Shown: in pieces, positions 48,176-58,277 of the stretch | Numbering within the stretch: position 1 is the stretch's first letter | Layout: every line of letters begins with the position of its first letter | Source: Actinomycetales bacterium | GTDB taxonomy: Bacteria > Actinomycetota > Actinomycetes > S36-B12 > UBA5976 | NCBI GenBank assembly: GCA_027484085.1 | Contig: JAIXQF010000004.1 | Span: 134,162-198,161, forward strand | Length of the DNA: 64,000 nt | Direction of reading: 5' to 3' | Made by a program: the position numbers and the translations under genes | Notes under the pieces: generated by a model | What the model was told of the DNA's origin: nothing | What the model saw: only the letters and a program-made list of their open reading frames with translations | Database searches by the model: none

Positions 48176-49261
48176 ATGAGCGAATCGCGGTTTTTGCCGA
48201 ACTTTGAATCAATCGCTCCATTTAGCCGATTGACCGAATCTGGAATCCTCGATTCCGGTGAATCCCCAATGTCTGATGAAGCAGTCTTAGAGGCACTTCG
48301 CTACATGACGCTGACTCGGGTTTTCGATGACAAAGCAACCAGCATGCAACGACAAGGCCGCTTTGGAACATTTTCATCCGTGCGTGGCCAAGAAGCATCC
48401 GTCGTTGGCGCAGCTTCAGCGCTAGATCCAGCGAAAGATTGGATCGTTCCGCAATACCGGGAATTTCCGGCATTAATTCGACACGGATATCCAATTGAAA
48501 ATTTCGCTCTGTATTTCATGGGCAACCCAAAGGGTGGAACTATCCCAGCGAACGTAAACATGTTGCCAATGCAGATATCCCTAGCAGCGCAGATCCCCCA
48601 GGCAACCGGTTTGGCGTGGGGTTTAAAGATGCAAGGTAGCGATGGCGTTGCGATAACTTTCTTTGGAGATGGCGCATCGTCAGAAGGCGACTTTCACGAA
48701 AGCCTAAATCTTGCAGGAATTGTGAAAGCACCGGTTATCTTCTTTTTGCAGAACAACGGCTGGGCAATTTCAACCCCTCGAGAGAATCAAACTGCTGCAC
48801 GATCATTTGCCGAACGTGCGATTGGCTATGGCGTTGAAGGTGTGATCGTTGACGGGAATGATCTACTTGCAGTTCACGAAGTAACTGCGCGCGCGGTAGC
48901 TAAAGCACGCGCTGGCGATGGCCCAACACTGATTGAATCAGTGACGTATAGAACAGGCGCACATAACACCGCTGATGATCCAACGCGATACATCGATCAA
49001 CAAGAACTTGAAAAATGGCAACAGAAAGATCCAGTAGAGCGCATTAAGAATTACTTACGTAGTCGTGGAATCTGGAATGAAACTTTAGAACAGGAAATGC
49101 TAGACAGTTGCGCGGCACAAATTGATGAAGCAATGGAGATAGCTCGCAATACTCCGCTCGCCACCAGTGATGCACTGTTTGATCACGTTTACGCTGAACC
49201 ACCACAGCGCATGCTTGACCAAAAGCTTGATTGGGCAAATCGAAATGGTGGTGCCCGATGA
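48176..49261 (+). CDS. thiamine-dependent 2-oxoacid dehydrogenase E1 alpha
   Basis: FFGDGASSEGDFHESLNLAGI, YRTGAHNTADDPTRY. Confidence 0.93.
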   Translation: MSESRFLPNFESIAPFSRLTESGILDSGESPMSDEAVLEALRYMTLTRVFDDKATSMQRQGRFGTFSSVRGQEASVVGAASALDPAKDWIVPQYREFPALIRHGYPIENFALYFMGNPKGGTIPANVNMLPMQISLAAQIPQATGLAWGLKMQGSDGVAITFFGDGASSEGDFHESLNLAGIVKAPVIFFLQNNGWAISTPRENQTAARSFAERAIGYGVEGVIVDGNDLLAVHEVTARAVAKARAGDGPTLIESVTYRTGAHNTADDPTRYIDQQELEKWQQKDPVERIKNYLRSRGIWNETLEQEMLDSCAAQIDEAMEIARNTPLATSDALFDHVYAEPPQRMLDQKLDWANRNGGAR

Positions 49262-50241
49262 GCGAAAAGACAATGATTGAAGCGATTCGCGAATGCCTTG
49301 GTCAAGAAATGGATGCCGACAGTCGTGTTGTTGTAATCGGTGAAGACGTTGGCGTACTTGGTGGCGTATTCCGTGCAACTGATGGTTTGCAGGCGCGCTT
49401 TGGCAAAGAACGGGTAGTTGATATGCCACTTGCCGAAGGCGTAATTGTTGGTTCCGGAATCGGATTAGCGATGAGCGGTCTTCGTCCAGTTATTGAATTG
49501 CAGTTCTTAGGTTTTGGTCACCAAGCATTTCATCAAATCGGTCAGCAAGTCGCGCGCCTGCGTTACCGTTCACAAGGTAGGCATGCACTTCCACTTGTGA
49601 TTCGTTCCCCATTTGGTGGTGGTGTTCGCACTCCGGAACTTCACTCTGATGCCTTTGAAGCTTTTTACACGCACACGCCCGGTTTGAAAGTTGTTGCTCC
49701 GGCAACTGCATACGATGCAAAAGGCTTACTTGCAGCAGCGATGGAATCAGATGATCCCGTACTTTATCTAGAGCCGCTTAAGGGCTATCGCTTAACTAAA
49801 GATGAAGTACCTGACGAGCGCTACACAGTTCCCCTTGGCAAACTTCGAGTTGCTCGAGCTGGAACAGCTGTAACTTTGATTGCCTGGTCTGCCGCAGTTA
49901 ACGTTGCCGAACGCGCAGCCGAGGAACTTTCGGAACAGGGAATCAGTGTTGAAGTTCTTGATCTACGATCGCTAAATCCATTAGACATCGATGGCATAGC
50001 CGAATCTGTTTCAAAAACAGGTCGAGTGGCTATCTTGCATGAAGCTCCGCTTACTGGCGGTTTTGGTGGCGAGTTAGTTGCAACGATTCAGCAAGAATGC
50101 TTCTACAGTTTGGAAGCACCAATCATTCGTATCTCTGCGCCCGACACCCCGTATCCACTTGGTGGTGTTGAAGATCTTTACATCCCAGACGTTGATCGAG
50201 TAGTCGATGAAGTAGCAGCTTTGGCAAAGGCATCGGCATGA
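49258..50241 (+). CDS. 2-oxoacid dehydrogenase E1 beta
   Basis: VIGEDVGVLGGVFRATDGL, PVIELQFLGFGHQAFHQI. Confidence 0.93.
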   Translation: MSEKTMIEAIRECLGQEMDADSRVVVIGEDVGVLGGVFRATDGLQARFGKERVVDMPLAEGVIVGSGIGLAMSGLRPVIELQFLGFGHQAFHQIGQQVARLRYRSQGRHALPLVIRSPFGGGVRTPELHSDAFEAFYTHTPGLKVVAPATAYDAKGLLAAAMESDDPVLYLEPLKGYRLTKDEVPDERYTVPLGKLRVARAGTAVTLIAWSAAVNVAERAAEELSEQGISVEVLDLRSLNPLDIDGIAESVSKTGRVAILHEAPLTGGFGGELVATIQQECFYSLEAPIIRISAPDTPYPLGGVEDLYIPDVDRVVDEVAALAKASA

Positions 50242-51458
50242 GCAACTTGATTGACTACAAACTTGCAGATGTTGGCGAAGGTATCGCTGAAGCCGAAGTT
50301 ATCGAATGGCTTGTTGCAATAGGCGACATGGTTAAAGAGGATCAGCCGGTAGTTGTAGTTGAAACTGACAAGTCTCAGATTGAAATTCCTGCACCAGTAA
50401 CTGGAATCGTAAAATCTCTCGGCGCAAAAGTTGGTGACGTTTTAGCCGTTGGTTCAAGCCTGATGCAGATTGAAGCTACTGGTGCCATATCGAAAGACAT
50501 CGCTGCGCATGCATCTGCGCCGGTGGCAGAAGTCAAGCAAGCTTCAAAATCTGCAGCAACTCCAGCTCGAGCCACAAATGTGCGACCACTGGCAAGTCCT
50601 AGCACTCGAAAGCTTGCAGCTTCACTTGGAATCTCACTAGATGCAGTAACTGGATCAGGACCGAACGGCCGAATTACTGCTGAAGATGTCACAAATGCAA
50701 AGTCAGGTACAAGTTCCCAATCAGTCCCACATGACACTTCACCATCGATCTCTCAAGTAGATGGCAACGGAATTACTTTGATTCAACTGCGCGGGCTTCG
50801 CCGGCAAATTGCAACCAGCATGTCGGAAGCACTTCGCATCCCACACATCACAGAATTTAAAGAAATTGATGCCACTGCACTTATGGCATTACGCAGCGAG
50901 CTTGCTCCTAAGTTTGAGAAAGATGGAATTAAATTTTCTGTCACTCCGCTCCTAATGCGCGCTTGTGTACTTGCATTAAAGAATCACCCGTCATTTAATG
51001 CGCGCTTTGATTCCGAAATGGGAGAGATTCGCCAATACGATGACATCAATCTAGGGTTTGCAACTGCTACGGATGATGGCTTGATCGTCCCAGTAATGCG
51101 TGGAGCGAATGATTTCACAGTCGAAATGTTGGCTGAGCAAACTGAGAAGCTTGCGGAATTAGCAAAGACTCGCAAGGCAACCTCGGACCAACTAGGCGGC
51201 GGAACATTTACCGTTACAAACTTTGGATCCTTTGGTACTTGGCTAGGCACGCCAATCATCCGGCCACCTGAGGTGGCAATTGCAGGATTTGGTCGCATCG
51301 CCGAGAAAGTAATCCCGGTCGATGGTGCGCCTGCAGTACGAATGGTTTTACCAATCGTGGTAGCCGCTGATCATCGAATCAACGACGGTGCACACCTCGG
51401 GGCATTTGTTTCTGACATTGCAAAGTTGCTTTTGAACCCAGAAACTTTAGTGAAGTAG
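50238..51458 (+). CDS. 2-oxoacid dehydrogenase E2 (lipoyl acyltransferase)
   Basis: lipoyl ETDKSQIEIPAP, E3-binding domain, C-terminal ADHRINDGA. Confidence 0.93.
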   Translation: MSNLIDYKLADVGEGIAEAEVIEWLVAIGDMVKEDQPVVVVETDKSQIEIPAPVTGIVKSLGAKVGDVLAVGSSLMQIEATGAISKDIAAHASAPVAEVKQASKSAATPARATNVRPLASPSTRKLAASLGISLDAVTGSGPNGRITAEDVTNAKSGTSSQSVPHDTSPSISQVDGNGITLIQLRGLRRQIATSMSEALRIPHITEFKEIDATALMALRSELAPKFEKDGIKFSVTPLLMRACVLALKNHPSFNARFDSEMGEIRQYDDINLGFATATDDGLIVPVMRGANDFTVEMLAEQTEKLAELAKTRKATSDQLGGGTFTVTNFGSFGTWLGTPIIRPPEVAIAGFGRIAEKVIPVDGAPAVRMVLPIVVAADHRINDGAHLGAFVSDIAKLLLNPETLVK

Positions 51459-51468
51459 GGAAGTCACA

Positions 51469-52896
51469 GTGGTTGTTGGAGAAATGCCTTCATCGGTTGA
51501 TTTATTGGTTATAGGTGGCGGACCTGGCGGCTATGTAGCGGCAATTGCGGCAGCCCAACTGGGACGCCAAGTTGTTCTAGTAGATGCCCAGGGTGAAGCT
51601 GGGCTGGGCGGCGTTTGCGTGAACGTTGGTTGCATACCCTCAAAGGCTTTAATCGGATTAGCCCACGCAACGCATGACATATCAGGATGGAGCAAGCGAG
51701 GCCTAAAGGTTTCCAGTGAACCAGCTGTCGACATGAAGGAATTCCAGAATTGGAAATCCGAAGTAGTTACTGGATTGAATGGCGGTGTTCGCCAACTTCT
51801 TAAAACTGCAGGCGTTGAAGTTCGTCAAGGCTTCTTTAGATTTACTCGGAAAGATCAAGGCGTGCTCGAGTACGGTGATGCTCCGCCAACACACATTCAA
51901 TTTAAGAATTGCATTATTGCTACTGGCTCTCGGCCGACCGTTATTCCTGGCTTACCACGTGATGGAAAACGAATTCTGGATTCATCGGATGTTCTGGCTC
52001 TTGACGTTTTGCCCAAATCAATTGCAGTTGTGGGTGGCGGATACATCGGAGTTGAACTTGGCACTGCCCTAGCTCAGCTTGGATCAAAGGTCACAATGAT
52101 TGAAGCTGCAGAAAGATTATTGCCGGCACTTCCATCAACATTGGTGGCTCCAGTAGCCCGCCGTCTTGGTGAACTTGGTGTTGATGTTCGGGTCAATACC
52201 AAGGTGGTTAGCGACAACGGTAAGGCATTAACAGTCACGGCCGATGGGACTGAATCTGAAATTGATATTGATTATGTTGTGGTTGCAATTGGTCGTACAC
52301 CTAACACCGATGACATCGGACTTGAAGTTATTGGGATCAAGCCAAACGCACGGGGCATTCTTGAAGTTGGTCCAGATCTCTTGGTTACGCCAAAGATTGC
52401 AGCGATTGGCGACATTACTCCTGGTCCTGCACTGGCACATAAGGCAAGTGCCGAAGCGCATGTGGCCGCTGAAGTATTGAGTGGTCACGATGCCAAGTTT
52501 GATCCAACTGCAATTCCGGCAGTCGTGTTTAGCGATCCAGAAATTGCAATGACAGGCTTTACAGTCGAGGAAGCAAAAGAGGCCGGATATCAGGCTCAAG
52601 CTGCAATGTTCCCAATGGCTGCTTCAGGTCGAGCTTACACACTTGGCGAAAAGGCTGGATTTGCTCAACTCGTTCACACACCAGATGGTGTTGTGCTCGG
52701 TGCCCAAATTGTCGGACCTCACGCCTCGGAATACATTGCCGAAGTTACTTTGGCAATCGAAATGGGAGCAAACCTGCAAGACTTAAGTGACACGATCCAC
52801 CCACATCCATCAATGAGCGAAACCTTGCCGGAAGCTGCTCGCGTTGGTTTGGGATTTCCAATACATGTTTCACCAAAACGCCAACGCAATACCTAA
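51469..52896 (+). CDS. lpdA: dihydrolipoamide dehydrogenase
   Basis: GGVCVNVGCIPSKALI redox site; IHPHPSMSE C-terminus. Confidence 0.95.
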   Translation: MVVGEMPSSVDLLVIGGGPGGYVAAIAAAQLGRQVVLVDAQGEAGLGGVCVNVGCIPSKALIGLAHATHDISGWSKRGLKVSSEPAVDMKEFQNWKSEVVTGLNGGVRQLLKTAGVEVRQGFFRFTRKDQGVLEYGDAPPTHIQFKNCIIATGSRPTVIPGLPRDGKRILDSSDVLALDVLPKSIAVVGGGYIGVELGTALAQLGSKVTMIEAAERLLPALPSTLVAPVARRLGELGVDVRVNTKVVSDNGKALTVTADGTESEIDIDYVVVAIGRTPNTDDIGLEVIGIKPNARGILEVGPDLLVTPKIAAIGDITPGPALAHKASAEAHVAAEVLSGHDAKFDPTAIPAVVFSDPEIAMTGFTVEEAKEAGYQAQAAMFPMAASGRAYTLGEKAGFAQLVHTPDGVVLGAQIVGPHASEYIAEVTLAIEMGANLQDLSDTIHPHPSMSETLPEAARVGLGFPIHVSPKRQRNT

Positions 52897-52917
52897 GAAG
52901 GGAAGTACGTTTTAACT

Positions 52918-54240
52918 ATGCGTATTACAGAAGCCGACAAGAAGTTCCTCAAGGCTGACATTGAGGTTCTAAAGGCACCAGAGTTAGATTCCCCGCCAGC
53001 ACAACGACTACCAGAAGTAATCGAAACTGTTTCGAAGATGCTTTCTGATATTGAGAAGAACGGTCTTGATGCCGTTAAGAAGTATGCCCGCGATCTTGAT
53101 AAGTGGGACAAGGATTTCGAGTTGAGTGCCGCCGATCTTGCCAAGACTGGTGACAAGCTTTCACCAGAACTTCGCAAGGCACTTGAGATTGGTTCAGAAC
53201 GTACCAAGATGTTTGCAGTTGAAACACGCAAGCACTTAGTTGATTTCGAGCTAGAAACCACTCCCGGCGTTGTTTTGGGCCAGAAGTACATCCCAATCGA
53301 ACGTGTTGGTGCTTACTTGCCTGCAGGTAACTTCCCAATTCTTTCTTCTGCTTTCATGACTGTTGGGGTATCCAAAGTTGCTGGCGTGCCAATGACTATG
53401 GCTTGCACACCTCCTATGTCTGACACAGGTGGCAATGACGCAGTTCTTTACTCTGCATATCTATCTGGCGTGGATCGCACCTTCATTCTTGGTGGTGTTC
53501 AAGCCCTTGCTGCAATGACATTTGGTCTACTTGGCGAAAAACCAGTCGACATCCTTGTTGGTGCAGGCAATGCTTACGTTGCAGAAGCCAAGCGTCAGCT
53601 GTTCGGCCGCGTTGGTATTGATCTTCTTGCAGGTCCATCTGAAGTAGCAGTTATCGCAGATGAAACTGCTGATGCCCGCATGGTCGCTTGCGATCTTTTG
53701 GGTCAAGCAGAACATGGCATGCAATCGCCTGCTTCGCTGGTAACAACTTCGCGCGAATTAGGACTTGCTGTTATCGAAGAAGTTAAGCGCCAGCTTGCTG
53801 AACTTTCTACCGAATACATCGCCGGTCCAGCGTGGCGCGATTACGGAACTGTTTACCTAGTCAAGACACCAGATGAAGCCATTGAAGTTATGGACACTTT
53901 GGCACCAGAGCACCTAGAAATCCTGACTGGTGATAACGACTACTACCTAAAGCATCTTAAGAACTACGGCTCACTTTTCATTGGCGAATGGTCCACAGTT
54001 TCTTATGCAGACAAGGGAACAACTGGTACCAACCATGTGCTTCCAACTGGTGGTGGCGCGAAGTACACATCTGGTTTATCGGTTGGTCGCTTCCTAAAGC
54101 CAGTTACTTACCAAACTTCAACTCGCGAATCCACAATGCAGGTTGCACCTCACAACTCTGCAATCGCAGGATTCGAAGGCATGTCAGCACATAAAGCAAC
54201 TGCAGACTTGCGTATCGAGATGCTAAACGCTGGAAAGTAA
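52918..54240 (+). CDS. histidinol dehydrogenase family protein, divergent paralog
   Basis: VLGQKYIPIERVGAYLPAG, IDLLAGPSEVAVIAD, QAEHGMQSPASL; no other his genes nearby. Confidence 0.8.
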   Translation: MRITEADKKFLKADIEVLKAPELDSPPAQRLPEVIETVSKMLSDIEKNGLDAVKKYARDLDKWDKDFELSAADLAKTGDKLSPELRKALEIGSERTKMFAVETRKHLVDFELETTPGVVLGQKYIPIERVGAYLPAGNFPILSSAFMTVGVSKVAGVPMTMACTPPMSDTGGNDAVLYSAYLSGVDRTFILGGVQALAAMTFGLLGEKPVDILVGAGNAYVAEAKRQLFGRVGIDLLAGPSEVAVIADETADARMVACDLLGQAEHGMQSPASLVTTSRELGLAVIEEVKRQLAELSTEYIAGPAWRDYGTVYLVKTPDEAIEVMDTLAPEHLEILTGDNDYYLKHLKNYGSLFIGEWSTVSYADKGTTGTNHVLPTGGGAKYTSGLSVGRFLKPVTYQTSTRESTMQVAPHNSAIAGFEGMSAHKATADLRIEMLNAGK

Positions 54241-54245
54241 ATCTC

Positions 54246-54290
54246 AAAAACAAAGGCCCGCTCTAGAAAGTTAGAGCGGGCCTTTGTTTT
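54246..54290. terminator. bidirectional terminator
   Basis: CAAAGGCCCGCTCTA-GAAAGT-TAGAGCGGGCCTTTG flanked by A/T tracts. Confidence 0.88.
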
Positions 54291-54295
54291 GCTAT

Positions 54296-56185
54296 TTATA
54301 GATCTATACGAGTTCCAATTGTGATTACGCGGTCATATGGCAACCCATAGAACTCAGTTGGAGCCACAGAGTTTCTGTGAAGTAATTCAAACAAGGCCTC
54401 AGTTCGGTGTCCGATAGAGCCATGGTCGGACGCTAAGAAGTGACGCTCCGAAAGGTAATACGTTGCAACCTTTTCTTTTTCGCCGAGTACTTCTCGTTCA
54501 AGTACCTCTGGCAAGTTGATGGTTTCCATATAGCCTGCATACACTGTGACGCGACATAAGCGATCTGAAATGTGATCACACAAAACCGGTGTTGTGCTAA
54601 CTGGTTGGGTATCTGACTTAACTGTCACGACAATTACTTCCTCAGGCAAGGAATGCATAACCGTAACGTGCGAGATCAAAGCAGCCGGAACCATTTCTGC
54701 TGGTGATGCCATAAAGATTGCAACACCTGGAACGCTTGCAATCTCGCCAGTTTCTAAGCCTTGATAAATATCCTGCCAAGTGCGAGTGGATTCACGCATT
54801 CTTCGGTTCAAAGCTCGGTTTCCAGATCGCCAGATACTCATGATCGCGAACACCAAGCCACCAAGTGCAATTGGAACCCAACCACCATCGAAAACATTGC
54901 CAGCAGTTCCAATAAGGAAACTTAAATCAACAACTAAGAACGTCACAGTCAGTGGCAAAACCTTAGCCAGGGACCACTCCCAAACTTGGCGAGCCACAAT
55001 ATGGAATGCAAAGGTTGTTATCGCCATTGTTCCTGCGATCGCTAGCACATACGCGCTAGCAAGTGCTGAGGATGACTTAAATCCGATTACCAGCGCAATA
55101 CTCGAAATACCCACAAGCCAATTCACGATTGGAACATAAATTTGTCCTTCATGCTCTGCACTTGTATGACGAATTGTTAGGCGTGGGAATAGACCTAGCT
55201 GAACAGCTTGTCGGGATAGTGAAAATACGCCAGTGATCAACGCTTGGCTAGCGATGACAGTGGCGAGCGTTGCAGAAATAATCAAAACTACGAGCATCGT
55301 TTGGTTAGGCGCCAAACCGAAGAATGGATTTGATGCTGCCTCAGGATTGGTTTTGACTAAAGCTGCCTGACCTAAGTAGCAAAGAATTAACGCCGGACCA
55401 ACTAGAAACATCCATGCCCATCGAATTGGGTTAACTCCAAAGTGACCCATGTCGGCATACAGCGCCTCTGCTCCGGTTACGCACAAAATTACAGACGCCA
55501 GAATTGCAAAAGTCTTGAACCCATTTTGTCCGATGTATTCAAACGCATACACCGGTGATAGCGCCTTGATTACGGATGGTTCACCAAGAAATCTGTATAC
55601 CCCGAGCCCACCAATTAATCCGAACCACCAAAGCATTACCGGACCAAATACATTTCCAATGGCATGAGTTCCGCGTGACTGCACAAGAAACAGCGAAGCA
55701 AGAATAAGAACGGTAAGCGGAACTGCAACTTTTTCTAAGTCTTCATTAAGTAAAGCCAAGCCTTCGGTTGCAGACAAGACCGAAATTGCAGGAGTTAATA
55801 CGCCGTCACCAAATAAGAGTGCAGTTCCCACCAAAATCAAAATCAAAGCTGCATTATGCTTCGCGGTTTTCGGTCCGCGGATCTTGCGAGGCATCAGTGA
55901 AAGTAGCGCGAGAATGCCACCTTCACCTTTATTGTCAGCGCGCATTACGAAACTCAAGTATTTGACGGAAACAACCAGAGTAAGGGTCCAGAAAAAGAGG
56001 GAAACAATTCCGTAGATGTCATCCGAAGCAGCACCTGATCTATGCAAGGTTTCTTTCAGCGCGTAAATCGGGCTAGTTCCAATGTCACCGAATACAACGC
56101 CAGTGGCACCCAAAATTAAACTTGCTTGTCCAGCTAGCTTGGATTTCTTTTGCGATGTTTCCGAATTGCCACTTTGCTTAGACAT
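54296..56185 (-). CDS. kup: KUP-family potassium transporter
   Basis: GVVFGDIGTSPIYALKE; GVLTPAISVLSATEGL; ALYADMGHFG. Confidence 0.95.
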   Translation of the reverse strand: MSKQSGNSETSQKKSKLAGQASLILGATGVVFGDIGTSPIYALKETLHRSGAASDDIYGIVSLFFWTLTLVVSVKYLSFVMRADNKGEGGILALLSLMPRKIRGPKTAKHNAALILILVGTALLFGDGVLTPAISVLSATEGLALLNEDLEKVAVPLTVLILASLFLVQSRGTHAIGNVFGPVMLWWFGLIGGLGVYRFLGEPSVIKALSPVYAFEYIGQNGFKTFAILASVILCVTGAEALYADMGHFGVNPIRWAWMFLVGPALILCYLGQAALVKTNPEAASNPFFGLAPNQTMLVVLIISATLATVIASQALITGVFSLSRQAVQLGLFPRLTIRHTSAEHEGQIYVPIVNWLVGISSIALVIGFKSSSALASAYVLAIAGTMAITTFAFHIVARQVWEWSLAKVLPLTVTFLVVDLSFLIGTAGNVFDGGWVPIALGGLVFAIMSIWRSGNRALNRRMRESTRTWQDIYQGLETGEIASVPGVAIFMASPAEMVPAALISHVTVMHSLPEEVIVVTVKSDTQPVSTTPVLCDHISDRLCRVTVYAGYMETINLPEVLEREVLGEKEKVATYYLSERHFLASDHGSIGHRTEALFELLHRNSVAPTEFYGLPYDRVITIGTRIDL

Positions 56186-56261
56186 CTAGAATCTTTCGTT
56201 AGCAGTCGACGGTGCGAGTAGCACCCTATTTATCTTATGCACTTGATGTGGATGGACTGAC

Positions 56262-57689
56262 TCACGTTGGGACTTTCGCCACCTTTAATGTTTGAATTTT
56301 TGGCGGCACTGTAGGACTCATCAGAATTTCAATTTCTACCAAACCTGAATCACTCGAAACTTGCCATTTAGCGTGTGCTGGCGTGGTACTAGAAAGCGTG
56401 CCAGGTATGCGCGTGATTGCGCTGGCATTGCCAACAATCTCAATGATCGATGACATTCGCTCATGTCGAGGTTGATCCAGATCCATATTCACAGCAAACC
56501 AGTCATCTGCTTTTTGATCACTCCAGTTCTGCAGCAAATTTTCAACAGCATTCATTGCAGATGCAGTTTCAAACCAAAGGTCTGATTCAGAATATGTTCT
56601 TGCTGGTGCATGGTCACGAACGATTATGTTCATCGCCTCACTCGCAGCTGGCATCATCGGCGCATACGTGCGATTGCCAAGTGCCACGATTCCCCAGCCA
56701 GATTGCGGATGCCAACGCATGTGAGAGCCAAAGCCTGGGTAGCCGCCACTGTGCGAAACAAATCGACCAAGCAACGAATCATCATCAACCAGTAAGCCAT
56801 AGCCATATGAAGTAGTTATTGATTTAATTTGATCGGTATGGCTATCCAAAAATGCAGCAGTGCGCGCATGTCGTTGCGGCTCTTGCATTTCGCGTCTACT
56901 CCACCTTTGCAATGGATGTGTCGATGACTCATTCCATGCCGACTGGAAACCAGCAACCCATTTTGCTAAGTCTTCAACGTTGCTAAGCAGACCCCCCATA
57001 GCGCTGAATGCACCGGGAATTGTCAGTGGCTCAGGAACAAAGCCACTCGCAAATTCGGCATATCCCTGGACGAATCGTTCATTCGCAACTTCGGATTGAT
57101 GGAATGTCGTTGAAGACATTTTCAGCGGATTATGAATCTCTGATTTAACGAAATCGAGGTAATCAACTCCACTAACAACGGTGATCACACGACCCAGCAA
57201 TGCATATCCAAGGTTCGAATACTCAAATCCCATTCGTGGTGTTCTCGTAAACGAAAGCCCTTGACTTACAAGGTCGTCAAAGGCTTCAATTTCTAAACTT
57301 TCTTGCCGATCGCCCCATGGGTCATCAGTTGGGAAACCTGCATTCATAGTTAGTAAATCCCGAATCGTAATCGGGTGACCGGATTCTGGAACACCGATGC
57401 TCGTTGTCCAAGGAAGATATTCGGTTACGGCATCATCGAGCCGGAGCTTGCCAGTGTCCCGCAACAACAAGATTGCGGTGGCGGTAAAACTTTTCGTCAT
57501 TGATGCAATTCGAAACACACTTGACTGATCTGGACATGCCGTTGAATCCAAGACGATTTCGCCAAAGCCTTTGGAATGGACAAGCTGGCCGTCTTTAATC
57601 AGGCCATATGCAATTCCTGGGATCCTTTTCTCTTGCTGATGTTTTGAGAAGTGTTGATCCATCAAGTCAAAGGTGTGCTGGTAATCCAT
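56262..57689 (-). CDS. beta-lactamase-family serine hydrolase
   Basis: FRIASMTKSFTA (SxxK), YSNLGYALLG (YxN). Confidence 0.9.
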   Translation of the reverse strand: MDYQHTFDLMDQHFSKHQQEKRIPGIAYGLIKDGQLVHSKGFGEIVLDSTACPDQSSVFRIASMTKSFTATAILLLRDTGKLRLDDAVTEYLPWTTSIGVPESGHPITIRDLLTMNAGFPTDDPWGDRQESLEIEAFDDLVSQGLSFTRTPRMGFEYSNLGYALLGRVITVVSGVDYLDFVKSEIHNPLKMSSTTFHQSEVANERFVQGYAEFASGFVPEPLTIPGAFSAMGGLLSNVEDLAKWVAGFQSAWNESSTHPLQRWSRREMQEPQRHARTAAFLDSHTDQIKSITTSYGYGLLVDDDSLLGRFVSHSGGYPGFGSHMRWHPQSGWGIVALGNRTYAPMMPAASEAMNIIVRDHAPARTYSESDLWFETASAMNAVENLLQNWSDQKADDWFAVNMDLDQPRHERMSSIIEIVGNASAITRIPGTLSSTTPAHAKWQVSSDSGLVEIEILMSPTVPPKIQTLKVAKVPT

Positions 57690-57773
57690 GTCCTCAAGTT
57701 TGCCATTTAAGTTACGAAAGAACCCACAGACATTTAGATAGGCTCAATTCGGTATTTAGTCGAAGGAGATATC

Positions 57774-58205
57774 GTGGATTTAAGTTCCGTTAGCTGGACC
57801 GGCGTTCTGGCTGTCTTTGTTGTTAACTTCTTAATCGGTTTTGCTTGGTTCAATGGCAAGACGTTTTATCCACTTTGGTGGAAGGCACTAGGTAAATCTC
57901 CTTCTGAAGAACCGGGCCAGGGTCAAAGTATGGGCGCCGTTTTCGGATCCACTATTTTGGCAGGAATTGTGCTTTCCACAGCAATGTCAGTTTTGGCGAG
58001 TTTGGTTACGCAGGCAAGCGGTACAGATTTCACAATCGCTAATGGAATTTCGCTTGGCTTGTTTGTAGGTGTTGGCATAGTCTCCGCACAATCTCTCAGC
58101 CATAAACTTTTCGGCCAACAAGGTTGGATGGTTTGGCTGATTGAATCTGGTGGCGATGTTGCAGCCGCAGTTGGCATGGGCATAGCTCTAAGTTTTATTT
58201 ACTAA
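57774..58205 (+). CDS. DUF1761-like membrane protein
   Basis: 143 aa, four hydrophobic segments, FNGKTFYPLWWKALGKSP. Confidence 0.7.
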   Translation: MDLSSVSWTGVLAVFVVNFLIGFAWFNGKTFYPLWWKALGKSPSEEPGQGQSMGAVFGSTILAGIVLSTAMSVLASLVTQASGTDFTIANGISLGLFVGVGIVSAQSLSHKLFGQQGWMVWLIESGGDVAAAVGMGIALSFIY

Positions 58206-58277
58206 TTCTTCAATTCTGCGAAGACTGCCTACTTCTCATAGATTTGAGGGTAGGCAGTTTTTCTTAGGAGACATCAA

